In this document: positions 42,481-54,270 of the stretch, piece after piece | How positions within the stretch are numbered: position 1 is the stretch's first letter | Layout of the letters: each line of letters starts with the position of its first letter | Source: Rotaria sordida | Taxonomy: Eukaryota > Rotifera > Eurotatoria > Philodinida > Philodinidae | Assembly (NCBI GenBank): GCA_905250125.1 | Contig: CAJNOL010000152.1 | Coordinates: forward strand, 159,644-223,643 | Direction: 5' to 3' | DNA: 64,000 nt | Position numbers and translations under genes: made by a program | The notes under the pieces: model-generated | Database searches by the model: none | Told to the model about the DNA's origin: nothing | The model's input: the letters and a program-made list of their open reading frames with translations, nothing else

Positions 42481-44896
42481 TTATCTTATTTGAAATAAAC
42501 TACTGTGAATAATAGATAACAGCAATATTATTATATGATATGTATTATTAACACCTAGAAAATAAAATAATATATAAGTATTAATTAATTTTAATTTACT
42601 TTTTGATGAAAGTGTCATTGTTCTTAAACTTTCTGTTGAATGAAATACTATTGTTAGAGGTCGTGCATATTTTGGACGTTGATATCGTGTTGTAATTCTT
42701 TCTGTTGTTGTTGTTGTTGTAGTTATTGGTGATGAAGGAATTAATTGAATAGTTTTTGAATTCATTCCAATTGAATTTGAAGCTATACATGTATATTCAC
42801 CTTGATAATTATTTGTAAAATATTTTATAATTAATTCTGATATAATATAATTTCCTATATGATAAGTTTGATAACTATGATTAAATTTTTTTTTATCTTT
42901 TATCCAATAGATTTTGTCCATTGGATTCATAATAACTTGACATTTAAGACGTATTTCATTTGTATTTGAATTAATTAAAAAGAATTTATTTGATATAATA
43001 TTATCATTAATAAAAAGATCTATCTCTGGTGCATATTGTATTGTTAATTGAAATGAACGTGCTACATCAGGTGGATAACCATTACTAGCTATACATTCAT
43101 AACGACGATTTGTATGACGTGATGTATTAAAAATTGTCACTTCATTTTGTTCACTGATAACTAATAAAATATAAAAAAAAGAAAGAAAGAAAAGAAATAA
43201 GAAGCCTATAGACGATCAAATAGGTCAATCATTATGTATTGTTATTTTACAGACATAAAGAAACCCTGTGATTATATGGCTTGTCAACTGTTCAATTAGA
43301 CATTATTATTTCAAGAGATTGTTTTTATACAATAAAAAACAATGTTTGATATTTAATCAAGTATAATGAAGAATTCGAATAGTATGATTTACTTTGAATA
43401 TTATCAGCTTGATCATATGAAAGTATACGAATATGAGGCGTTGGTTTTCCATGAGCATAACATTTTATTGTAAAATTTGAACCTGATTGTATTGGATATG
43501 GATAGGGTTCAGTTGTTGATTCATCAATAATTTTGGGTGGAACTAAAAGATTTTTTTTTTGAAATAATTTTGATTTAGAGAAATATTTTAATTAATTTAC
43601 CTTTAACTTCTAATATTAATGTTTTATACATGCCAGTATTAATAAAACATCGATAAACTCCAGCATCATCTTCATCAATATCATCAATTTGTAAATTCCA
43701 TTCTTCAGCATATGCATGTAATAATGATATTCTTGAATCACCATTAATTGCTCGATCTTCCATTGTTAATATTGAACTATTATTTAATTTCATCCAGATA
43801 ACCTAATAGAATAAACATTTAAATATTTCATTTTAAATCATACATATATATGTGTAATAATTACTTTAAATGAACCAAATCCATTATTCTTCATATCTTG
43901 TAATGAAACATAACAAGGTAATAATGCTCGTTTACCCACGACAACAGAAACAGTTTCATATGATTGATCAAATTTTAGTAAAGGTTGATCTGTTAAAAGA
44001 ATATGCAATCATCTTATTTATTATAAGAAGAGAGAGTATGTAACAATGATTAATGAGAAACACAACAGATAAGCGTATCTTTTTTCTTTTTTTCTTTTTT
44101 TTTTTATAGTGTTTCATATTATCGGATAAGATTTATTAAATATAATGTTTCTTTTTTTATTTTCTTAGACATTCGATTTTTTATTTTTTAATCGTACATC
44201 TCTTAACAAATATAAAGACATTTTATTATATTCGATGTGTCACATTCACATGAACAATCTTCTTGAGAATAGTTTAATGTTAGTAAGGAGCCATAATGGA
44301 CACACTTCTTTAAACGGACAAACACACTTCAGACAGAAACACTCTTCTGATTTTTTTCTCTTCATATGTTTCATTTAATAAAAAAAATAGCTTATCTATT
44401 ACTTTTTTCAATGAACTTTCATAAGTTAGTGTAGTTTATGTTTAACTAACAACGGTCCTGTCGCCGGTATTAATATAACATCTATTTCCGTTTTTTTATG
44501 TATATGTGCTAATCTTCTAGTCACGTTGAGGTGACAAAATCATGTATATACTGTCTTTTTTCTTTTTTTTTTTTTTGAATCAACTACAGACTCATTCTCA
44601 TGTTCACTATCGCTTTTAAGATGTTTGTTTGAAATACAAGACAAATCTGGCATATTCTGCTTCTGTTATAGATGAAATAAGATAGAAGTGATAAAATAGC
44701 TAACAGTTCATATGATAAAGTTCTTTAATTCATTAATGTACATATATCACATGTTTCAAAAATAAACAAGTCAAACTGTGATCATACTCAATAAATTATT
44801 TGTTGTCTATAAATAAATTTCTTATAACATACCTGACTCAGTTTCATTAGATGTAGTTGAAGCGATTGTAATGATTAATAATAGAAATAGTAACAT
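42481..44896 (-). CDS. Three-Ig-domain GPI-anchored adhesion protein (lachesin/IgLON-like)
   Basis: Six exons in transcription order (44896-44833, 43989-43865, 43802-43601, 43542-43393, 43160-42600, 42554-42481) give 391 aa. MLLFLLLIITIASTTS is a signal peptide. Three Ig domains follow: a V-type domain (LLPCYV ... DAGVYRCF), then two I/C2-type domains (IKCYAHGKP ... YECIAS and LKCQVIMNP ... GEYTCIASNSIG). A Thr-rich stalk follows. The C-terminus ends in a hydrophobic segment (YHIIILLLSIIHSSLF) with no cytoplasmic tail, as in a GPI-anchor signal. The layout matches lachesin/IgLON/DPR-interacting cell-surface proteins of the nervous system. The last intron (42555-42599) is 45 nt, in frame and without a stop, so it could be retained without breaking the protein. 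Intron 1 is 843 nt. Confidence 0.85.
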
Positions 44897-47567
44897 TGGT
44901 AAATATGTAAAGAGTGTGTTTTTTCGATGTAGATATGTATGTTATATATAGTTCGTGTGTCTATTTAATTACATTGAAAATGAATTCATGCTTCGTTAAG
45001 AAGTAGAAGAGAGGGAAAGAGAGAGAAAATATGTGGATCCTTCTCTTTATATGTATATTGATGGAACGATTGATGAATGAGACGATGCAAAAGAAGAAAA
45101 AGCTCAAGCAAGAGAGAAGAGAAAAATGGATGAACTGTCGTTCTCTCTCTCTCTCTCGCCTTCTGTTTCTTTCGTTCTAACTGTGGACAACTGAAAAAAA
45201 AATGAGCAGTTAATGTTAATAACGATGATCAGTCTACATCAGAAAAAAAAAATCGATAGTTTCTTTATATCTCTTTCGAATATATTCAATAATGAATTGT
45301 AAAATCCAAAACTGAAAACAATGTTTTATTTCGTTCACTAAATAATTAACGTGAAAATAAAATGAGTTAATCACTTCTTCTCTTGAGAATACTAATGGTG
45401 TCATCAATGTCATAAACAGTAAAGTATGTGTTAATATAATCATCAATGAACCGTAACATGTTGAACAAGTGTGTCTCTTTAAACTGTTAGTTAAAATAGC
45501 GTCAAAATATTCATTTTCTTTTCTAAACATATAGAATAAGTGTGAGAAAGATTATAGTTGAAAAAAGAAAAGCCTTCAAAGATGTTTTTTTTCTTATTTT
45601 ATATATTGGTTGAATGATCTTACAAAAAAAACAAAAGAGAATTCCTATCATACACATTTGATCTTTCCATATTCACACTTATCAATGTTATAAGTTCATA
45701 AGAATAATAAATATGTATATAATAATTCAATGAACGTAAGAATGAACTACTAGTCATCATTGAATTTATATTAGTAAAATATATGAGAAAGTATTTTGTT
45801 AAAAGTGTGATCATCTTACACGAGTGATTAACTTTAGGTGGCAAAAATGAGATAGATCTCATCACAAGAGAAAGCTTATATTACACTTTTTACCATATAG
45901 ACAGCGTAACACATTTTCATTTGACTGATGTATATAGTAATAATATGAAAAACTGAAATGAAATTACGTCTAACACATCGATATATGAGAAATGAGCATC
46001 TAAATCTGCAATAGATTGATGCAGATATGTTATAGGACAATCAAACAAACAGCTTAAGGAATCGACGAAAAGAAAATTGAATCATATTAATACTTGATTT
46101 ATATCATAGATTTAAGGATAAGAGATTTATATATCGAACAAAATATTCTAGATGCTTTTTTTTTCTTCTTTATGCAATAATCAATTACAAATATATAAAT
46201 GTGTTCAATTTTTTTTTATAGCAATTATATAAATATTAGATGTTGATGTTCAATTATGAATATAGAAATTTTCAAATACAACAAAAAAAAATGCATTACG
46301 TCATGTTCTTCTCTATCTAATGAAAATTCAGTGTTGTTCCATAGAGAAAATATTCGATATATCCATTAAAGTACTTTTTATAATTACATATAGAATAATT
46401 TCTATTTATTTCATATAATCGATCAAATCACTACAAAATAATATTCATTCTAATATTTCTGAAATGTTACAATTTTCTTAAAAACATGCATGTACCAAAA
46501 TTTATTATACTATACTCATTATAATTTAGTTTACACTTCAGTTTTAGATATTCATCATTGTCGAAATAATATTTACACAGTGAATCTTTCTCGAGTTTGA
46601 CTTAATTGGATTTATGTTTGTATGAATATATGATATTGTGAAAGTAGATAAATTTTAAAATCAGATTATTTTGTTTTTAATTATAAGAATATCTACATAT
46701 TTCGGGATTCATTATGAAAATGTGATATACCACCATCAACAATAAAACGAAATTAATGTATATCAATTGTACATAATGATTAGAAAAAAAAATTTATAGT
46801 TCAATGTTTATCACAAAAAAGTTCTTTTGTTTTTATAACGAATTTTAAAAGAAATCGATAGACTAATTCACAACATTTTAGCTATACAACACATTTATTG
46901 TAAATGAAATTCTTCTCGAATTATATCTTTCTTTTTCAAATTTATATCATGTCGATCTTCAAAAATAGTATTATAATATTAAAGTATTTTTATCGGATTT
47001 CATCCTTAGCTTAAAAATATGTTCAATACTATGGTCACCACAACCTAATAAATGCTATATTAGTTTTTTTTTTAAGAAATAGAATTACATTTTAGCTATC
47101 GCGAAGGAAATATCTATTCTTGTTATAGCAATAATATATTTCACAAAAATATTAAATTGTAAAACTCAAGGAAATAATAAAATTTCAATCGAATATCATT
47201 TAACTATACGATGAGAATAAAGAGTTGATAATTAATTCATTTGTTGCTTCAATTTATTCTCGTGATATATTTTCTCGAAAAGCTCAGTAAGCAAGAAGAA
47301 CTTTGCGTTAGGCGAGCTTTCTGTTCAGAGATATAGTATGATGACAATCGAGAAGATAAATAAAGTTTGGTATCTTTGTGTTAACATTCAACAAACTTAA
47401 TCTTATTTTGGATTTTCAATTCTAATAAATTAGAAAGAATACATAAGAATTTAAAGTCAATACACCATCTATCACCAATCTTTATTATTGGAATAAAAAT
47501 GACTTGATACCATACACAAAAACAAACACATGACTAAAGTTCTTGCATAAATTTCCATAGAAAAAGA
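44897..47567. other. Intergenic region, no gene seen
   Basis: 2.7 kb of AT-rich DNA upstream of the Ig-domain gene and downstream of PCBD1. A (TC)n tract lies near 45142-45158. Open frames here are short and have no recognisable protein character. Confidence 0.5.
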
Positions 47568-47999
47568 TTATTTAGGATCTGTTGTTTCCGAAACACATTT
47601 ATCCATAAATTTAGCCATTTGTGCATCATGTGTTGATAAACCATTTAAATCATGTGTAGTTAATGTAACTTGAACTTTATTATAAACATTAAACCATTCT
47701 GGATGATGATCAAGTTTTTCAGCTAATAAAGCAACACGTGTCATAAATCCAAAAGCTTGATTAAAGTTTTTAAATAAAAATGTTTTTGATAAAGCATCAC
47801 GATTATCAACTAATGTCCATCCATTTGTTTCTAATTGTTTCAATATATCATTTCGTTCATTACCTTCAAGTTTAGCTCGCATTTTCTTTTTATTTATATT
47901 TGTTGTTAAACCGTTCGAATATTTGTTTAATCTAGAAGATTTTAATGGATGGAAGAATTTTAAAAGTCGTATATAATCACGATTAATAACAAAAGACAT
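47568..47999 (-). CDS. PCBD1: Pterin-4a-carbinolamine dehydratase
   Basis: This enzyme dehydrates 4a-hydroxytetrahydrobiopterin, recycling the cofactor of aromatic amino acid hydroxylases; in vertebrates it also dimerises HNF1. It is a single exon of 143 aa. The last 104 residues match the whole family (about 104 aa). The active-site region [20 protein letters not shown] holds the conserved paired His, and a further conserved His lies in that final TTHD. The N-terminal 39 residues are extra and rich in Lys, Arg, Ser and Asn without acidic residues after position 8, which could be a mitochondrial presequence. A downstream Met ([10 protein letters not shown]) would give the usual cytosolic form. 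The stop of the myosin light chain gene lies 140 nt upstream, and an acceptor-like gttttcag sits 30 nt before this ATG. Confidence 0.93.
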   Translation of the reverse strand: MSFVINRDYIRLLKFFHPLKSSRLNKYSNGLTTNINKKKMRAKLEGNERNDILKQLETNGWTLVDNRDALSKTFLFKNFNQAFGFMTRVALLAEKLDHHPEWFNVYNKVQVTLTTHDLNGLSTHDAQMAKFMDKCVSETTDPK

Positions 48000-48139
48000 T
48001 TGTAATGTGTAATTTTTTTTTCTGTCTGTCTGAAAACAAAAGAAATGAATTATTTGACACTAACAATATCTATGTATATATATATCTGATTTAAACAAAA
48101 AAAAAAAAAAAGAAATAAACTAAAGTCTATTTTCATTCA

Positions 48140-48704
48140 TTAACGTTGAAGTACAGCTTTAATAAAATCTTCATAAACAATCATTCCTTGTTTATCTTCA
48201 AATTCATAAATTAATTGTTCAACTTCATCATCTGTTAATCTTTCACCTAAATATGAAAGCAAAAAAAAATTCCGTAAAATTAATTTTTTATATTTTTCTA
48301 CCTAATGTTGTTAATAAATGACGTAATTCTGTTGCTGGTATTAAACCATTTCCATCTTTATCAAAAACACGTAAGCCATCAACAAATTCATCTGCAGGTG
48401 CAACACATTCTTTTTGTCGACTTAAACGTTCAAATATAACTTGAAATTGTTGCATTGATAAACGTTCAACTCGATTAAGATCACTAAGAAGTAAACGTAT
48501 TTCTGCTTCAGTTGGATTAAGTCCTAATGCTCGAACAGCTTCGCCTAAATAATGTTTTGGAATATGATCATCTCCACGATCATCATATAAACTAAAGACT
48601 GAAAAAAAAACGAATTAATAATAACGATATATTTTTATTTTATTTATTGAACAATTTTTACCATCGCGAATATCAGCTGAAATTTCGTCTGTAAGACCCG
48701 GCAT
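48140..48704 (-). CDS. Myosin essential (alkali) light chain
   Basis: EF-hand protein that binds the first IQ motif of a myosin heavy chain neck. Three exons in transcription order (48704-48662, 48598-48302, 48246-48140) give 148 aa, the usual ELC length. The family signature [33 protein letters not shown] is clear over positions in exons 2-3. The first EF loop (DDRGDDHIPKHY) lacks the acidic residue at position 12 and should not bind calcium. The third loop ([12 protein letters not shown]) keeps D1, D3, N5 and E12, so calcium binding there is possible. Closest in feel to invertebrate Mlc-c/Mlc1 proteins. It is followed 140 nt later by PCBD1 on the same strand. Confidence 0.92.
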
Positions 48705-49371
48705 GTTGTTAATAAAATAAAAAGAATATGAAAAAATTCGTTCGTTTTTTTTTGTGTATGTATTAGAGTAAGTAAATATGAAAAGAAGAGTAGAGCATGA
48801 CCTATTGACTTAACTACTTTGACTGATTCTTTTTTTTCGAATAGACATACACTGGCGCAGCTGTCGCACAACGAATGGCGAGCAATAATCAATGGATGTC
48901 ACTGATGAATAGTGTTCAAACGCGTAGTCAACCATTCTGCTTTCAAGTCCTTACATAATATTGAAAATATTTTAATGCAAGAAAAAGAAATACATTTTGC
49001 TAAGGAACTATAATTTTAAACCGTTTTGTTGATGAATTTTTTTTTTGTTTTAAAATAACAATAAAATTTTTTCCTTTGATAGAAATTGTAGATTAAGAAT
49101 ATTGACTTTGACATTCTTCGGTAATAAATGATTTTGACTATTATTAACATGTAAAAGAGTCTTTACGTCTATTTGGAATTAATATATATATTTTCTATCG
49201 AAGTCAAATGAATATCTTTCATATTCATGTTAACTTTCATTTCGAATGTAATTCTTATATGAAAAATATAGAATGATTTTTATTCTATTTTAAGTATAGA
49301 ATGGATTATAAACAATATGTTTACTGAAATCGATTGTACTATTATAAAAAATTGTGTCACACTGACATCAT

Positions 49372-50196
49372 CCCTAGTCGAACATCTTGCAAGCAAGATC
49401 TTGAAATCTTGGGATCGAAAAGCAAGATCTTGACAAGATCATGAAAAGATAATTTGTATGCGAACAGCTTGTGCGCATCGGATACATCTGTGTCTAAGAT
49501 CTTGTCAATATCAAGGAAAAGATATCGTTTGCTACTATCTTGTCACAAGATCTTGAGTAAAAGAACGATATCATTAGTATTTATGTGCTGACTAGTCATT
49601 CACCGTTTTTGTTTTGCATGCAGAGTCGTAAATAAACAACGTGATTGAACATACGTAACATATATTTTTCAAAATAATTTTTTTAATAAACGGTTTCTCG
49701 ACTATTAATCATTCGAGAAAATGCCGATCTCGATTGCAGATCGAGAGAGGGCTACCTGGAGCCGTCTGATGGTGATCGAACCATTTTAAGAACAAGCAGG
49801 TTCCAAGATCGGGCTTGCTTCAATTATTCGGAACAGGAATGATTAAAATAAAGATAAATTGGAAAAATTTCATAACATGCTTTTACAGAAAAAAAAATAA
49901 ATCTACAATATAATAGGTTTGAACCACGCTTTCAGATTGTATCACGGATTGTGTCGCAAATCACGAGACCTGCAAAACTTTTTATCTTAGTATACACTCA
50001 AGATCTTACAGATCTATAGTTAATATCTTATAATACTGTACCTAAGATCTTATGAATCTGTACCCAAGATCTAATTCAAGGTATTGGTGCAAGATAATTA
50101 TATTATCTTGTACCTAAATTTTCAAGATCTGTTCACTTTTCTGTACCTAAGATCTTGACCAAGATCTTGCTTACAAGATATTCGACTAGGGATAGC
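49372..50196. mobile_element. Foldback element D, rich in CAAGATCTTG palindromes
   Basis: Ends ATCCCTAGTCGAACATCTTG and, inverted, CAAGATATTCGACTAGGGAT define an 825-bp unit. Both halves carry the palindrome (C)AAGATCTT(G) again and again, about ten copies counting one-base variants. The centre holds two further small hairpins (tctcgactattaatcattcgaga; gatctcgattgcagatcgaga). The flanks tgacatca and tagcatta agree at about 5 of 8 bases, a possible worn target duplication. No coding frame. Confidence 0.8.
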
Positions 50197-50637
50197 ATTA
50201 ACCCTACACAATTTTGTCTTCTGGAAGGGCGATTGTCTATAATTTGAGAATACAGACACATACCGCGTAGTACAATAATTACAAAGTTCAGAAGAAAGAA
50301 TGAACTCGATATTTTGGAGAGGTCACGTTCATTCGATCCCATACTAATAAAATACTGATGCTACATAATTAAAAAGAATTACTATTATGTGAATTTACCA
50401 TTGAACCTTTATAACTGACAATAAACAAATTGACGTTCTTTAATATTCGTCTTGAAACATTTTGTTTTTTGGTTTTAATCGTAAATTCTGATGGTATAGC
50501 GAATTATTTTACATTTATTTTTATTTTTTTTCTCTCTTGATATTTTGTCCAATCTGGGCGTGTTACAGGTAAGCTAATTGTCTTCTCATCAATTTAATTG
50601 TAAAGCTAAAATTATATGGCATCATAAATTTTATTAG

Positions 50638-50812
50638 CCGTGTGCTTTCACATGGCATCAACAACAAATTTTATACCAAATTCAAGTCCGTCAAAAAATG
50701 GGATTTACCAGTACTAAATAGTCAAATTGAAAAAATACCTGAATTTTATGCTATGGCGACACAGAAAAATCTTTCTCATGAAGCAGTTCAAACTAGATCT
50801 CATTTAAAATAA
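50638..50812 (+). other. Candidate terminal coding exon, unidentified
   Basis: Follows an acceptor-like tttattag and runs 57 codons open to a TAA at 50810-50812. The translation is protein-like (segments VLSHGINNKFYTKF, KKWDLPVLNSQIEKIPEFY). A gttacag|gtaagc donor at 50569 is a plausible partner, giving a 68-nt intron. I do not recognise the family and cannot find a good start codon. It could be a small gene or a remnant. Confidence 0.3.
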
Positions 50813-53305
50813 TGAATATCATACAGTAATGTTTATTTTATTCAAGTTTGGTGAATATAATCACTCATGAGTATGACGACCATTGGCGTTCTTTACAGGA
50901 CCGAGATGAGACAATTACGAACATAAAAAAGTTTTTCAAAAACTTTAAATACAACGATCAGCAATTTTTTATCCTAATAAAAATGTGTTACTACAAAAAA
51001 AAATAGTATAAACGATGATTAGACATTGTAAAGTTTAAAAAAATACATTTGTAAAATCTCACTACGAAAGCAGGCATGATCTCTCTTAATTATTTATATT
51101 GAAAATTTCTCTTCGAGAAATATCGGTTTATAGAACATAGGAAATTTTAAAGTTAAATTCCAGTTAATTTTTCAACTTACCCACGACTCTCTACTTCTCA
51201 AAAGACTTTCATAGAGAAATTCCTTTCAACACAAAAATTCTTAACTATGCTACTGACTTTTATATATGAATGTTCAATTATTCTATATTGGCTGAAAAAT
51301 AAGAATATATACAAAATATATTGATTTCTGAGTCTTTTTATCAGCAATTTTTAGTCAATCAAGATGATTTGTTTTCTTTTTATCTCATGTAAATCTTTCA
51401 ATAAAGCCACTCAATAATATTTGAATTTTCTTTCGATATCTATTATTGTTTTTTAAATGTAAGTTTTATTTTGTTTTTTTCCCTAAAATATATAAGTTCC
51501 ATCCCTCCTTTCTAATACCGTAATTTTATCTAAACCAATCTAGTTTTAATCAATTTTATTTCAAACCGTTAAATTAATAATAATCATAATATTTCTGCAT
51601 AAGGAAAATAGTCTTTTAAATGTTCAGGAAATTCTAGTCTTCTAGAGAAAACTACGTAACTGAGTTTTGCACAATTACTTCGTGTTCTATTTCTTGTAAA
51701 ATTACGTGTTACTTTTTTCGTTAGTCTATAATCGATAAGAAGATAAACATTATTAGATAAACATGTTTTCGTATCTAATAAGAATTGTCTAATATAATCG
51801 TTGTGAACTTGAGTAAGATCAAGTTGAGTAAGATGAGGATAATTAATGATTGATAAATTTTCTTTGTCATTTTTTGATACTCTAGAATGTTTATTATTTT
51901 GTTGTTTTCCATTAATCACAGTTAATTTTTTCAAGAGTGGAAACGATTGTGAAATTTGAAGAAAAAATTCATGTTTAAATGGACGTTCATCAAATAATGA
52001 TATTTCACGAACATATTTAAATATTCCACCTGGAAAATTATTTGTTATATTATAGTAATCTTTCAATTTATATGGATATGAATAAATATGACATTGACAT
52101 ATTTTTGCCTTTGGAAAATAATCAACACAAGAGATAATTTGATTATCTTTAAAATTTTTGAATATCTACATTTGATTTTAAATTAATTTGATTATTAAAA
52201 TAAATTGATGAATGAATATTAAATGTTAATGTGTTCAATCGTGCATATGATTAATAATATTTATCTTCATCTCACTACCATCAATAAAAACTTCCTTTTT
52301 ACAAAAAAGATACAAATAAAGTTTTTCTAAATTCGACATTCGATGTAAAAGTGGTATAATTAAGTCATCATAAGCATACGTTTCTGTAATACTGTAAAGC
52401 GAAAAGCATTTTAAATTAGGTAGTTTTTTCTAAAAATCAAGATTATTAATTCTTCTTAATGAATTCGATATTAATTAAAAAATAATCTACCGTATTATCA
52501 ATTATTAGATTTGGATATTGAATTTGATAAACATTAACATAAAGTGTATGAAGTTGATTGAAACGTCCATCACATAGATAAAGGATATCGGTAAAATAAT
52601 TCACACCAACATGTAATTCTAACAGATTCGAAGTAAACATTGGAGGTTAAATATCAAATGATAATCGTGGATAATAAATTGAAGATGCACCACAATTCAA
52701 ATATCGTAGATTAGTGAATGTATTCAAAATATATCTATAATTATTTTTTCTGTTAAATATCCTTCTACATTTCTAGTAATATCAATCCTAAGTGCTAAAA
52801 TTTGATTTTTGAAGGTACGACTGAACAGTGTTTCATCTAAATAATAAAAAGATTCAAAAGAACATGGTGAATAATATTTTATTAGATTCTTTCTTGTTTT
52901 GCTTGAATCTTAGTATTAATCAGGCGTTTCCCCCAAGATCGTCAGAATCGGGGGAGAGACGAGTTTTTTTAAATTTCTTCTTTTGAGAATTGGTGAGCCA
53001 AAAGAATGAATAAAACGCTAGAATTTTGCTGAGCAAAAAACGAAAATTTCTCTAGATTAGAGAAAAGAGGAGGTGATACAGCCGACTTCTCATCCCTTCC
53101 GCTCGGGACATAGTAGTAGACAGTAAAAAAAGGGACCAGGAGCAATTCCTACAATTATTGTAGCTAATAACTTGCTATTATGTGTAATTATACTTCGTAT
53201 TTCATACTGATTATCTGTGCTTATCTTGCCCTTTTTACTAGTAAGGTTTCTAAAAAACAAAATAGACTTTTTATTTGAATTTTTCAAAACTCGTTAGTCC
53301 TGCAC

Positions 53306-54270
53306 AGATCATATTGAAAGTTGACTTTTGACTCGAAACTTTGCACAAATGATACTTTCAATATGACTAGTTTATTCTGAAAGTTTCANNNNNNNNNNAA
53401 AAAAAACTGAAACTTTCAGAATAAACTAACGGGTGATCCAAAAGTTTCCGGACAAAATGTTTGCTCATTTTAGACCCACTCGAAAATATCTCAGACGAGT
53501 CGAAACCTATGGATTAGAACCAGAATTTTGTGCTCTTTCAGAATATGGGTTTAGAAATTTTGTGTCAGTTTTTGTTCGAGAGTAGTGAGGGAATCTTTAA
53601 AAGACCTGAAAAATTAGTTTGGACGGGAAATTTTTTCGCACTTTTTTATACTTTAACTATTGCGATTCGAAACTAAAAGTTGGAACCTTTATTACTCGAT
53701 CAGCTGGTAGAGCAAAATCTGCCCTACAAAATGTACTATTGAAGTTTTTTTGGTTGTTAGGCAAGACATCTCAATTTTCGTTTTTCCTATACTCTCATTT
53801 TCGAGAAATCGACTTTTTGACCAAGAGGCGTTTTCCACAAAAAGTAGCTCCTGACAAAATACATATAACTTCACTTCTGTAAAAGCTACAACTTACTTCA
53901 ATATCACATTTTGTAAATAAGTATCCGCTCTACAAAACTATCGTGTTCGATAACTTTTAGCATCTTCGAAAAGGGATAGATATGGGTTAAGGAAAAGCTG
54001 TTTATGCGTCGTCCAAATTGATTTTTCAGGTCTTTCAAAGATTTGTTCATTGCTCTTGAACAAAAATAGATACAAAATTTCTAAGCCCATATTCTGAAAG
54101 AGCACAAAATTCTGGTTCTAATCTATAGGTTTCGACTCGTCTGAAATATTTTCAAGTGGGTCTAAAATGAGCAAACAATTTGTCCGAAAACTTTCGGATC
54201 ACCCGTTAGTCATATTAAGAACCTTATATATGCAAAGTTTTGAGTCAAAAGTCACCTATTAACATGACCT
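53306..54270. mobile_element. Nested foldback element E, outer unit
   Basis: Outer inverted arms: gacttttgactcgaaacttt at 53333 pairs with aaagttttgagtcaaaagtc near 54235, and aatatgacta (53360) pairs with tagtcatatt (54207). The left outer arm is followed by a smaller hairpin (tttattctgaaagtttca / tgaaactttcagaataaa) whose loop contains a run of ten N (53389-53398), an assembly gap. The whole lies in the F-box pseudogene intron. Confidence 0.75.
53427..54208. mobile_element. Inner foldback element, Tc1/mariner-like ends
   Basis: About 780 bp bounded by TAACGGGTGATCCAAAAGTT and, inverted, a matching end closing in GGATCACCCGTTA. Arms run about 53427-53625 and 54005-54208 and are close to 90% alike by eye. 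TA dinucleotides at both edges and the CAAAAGTTTCCGG piece in the terminal repeat resemble mariner-type termini. There is no transposase. A line of descent from mariner is inference. Confidence 0.75.

Larger units (their letters stand above)
48705..51583. other. Intergenic region with foldback element D
   Basis: 2.9 kb between the F-box pseudogene and the light chain gene. It contains foldback element D (49372-50196) and a candidate orphan exon (50638-50812). The rest is AT-rich with no recognisable feature. Confidence 0.5.

Noticed and set aside
45234-45865. Two minus-strand open frames upstream of the Ig-domain gene
   Set aside because: AT-rich DNA translated by chance into hydrophobic residues; no motifs or splice partners.
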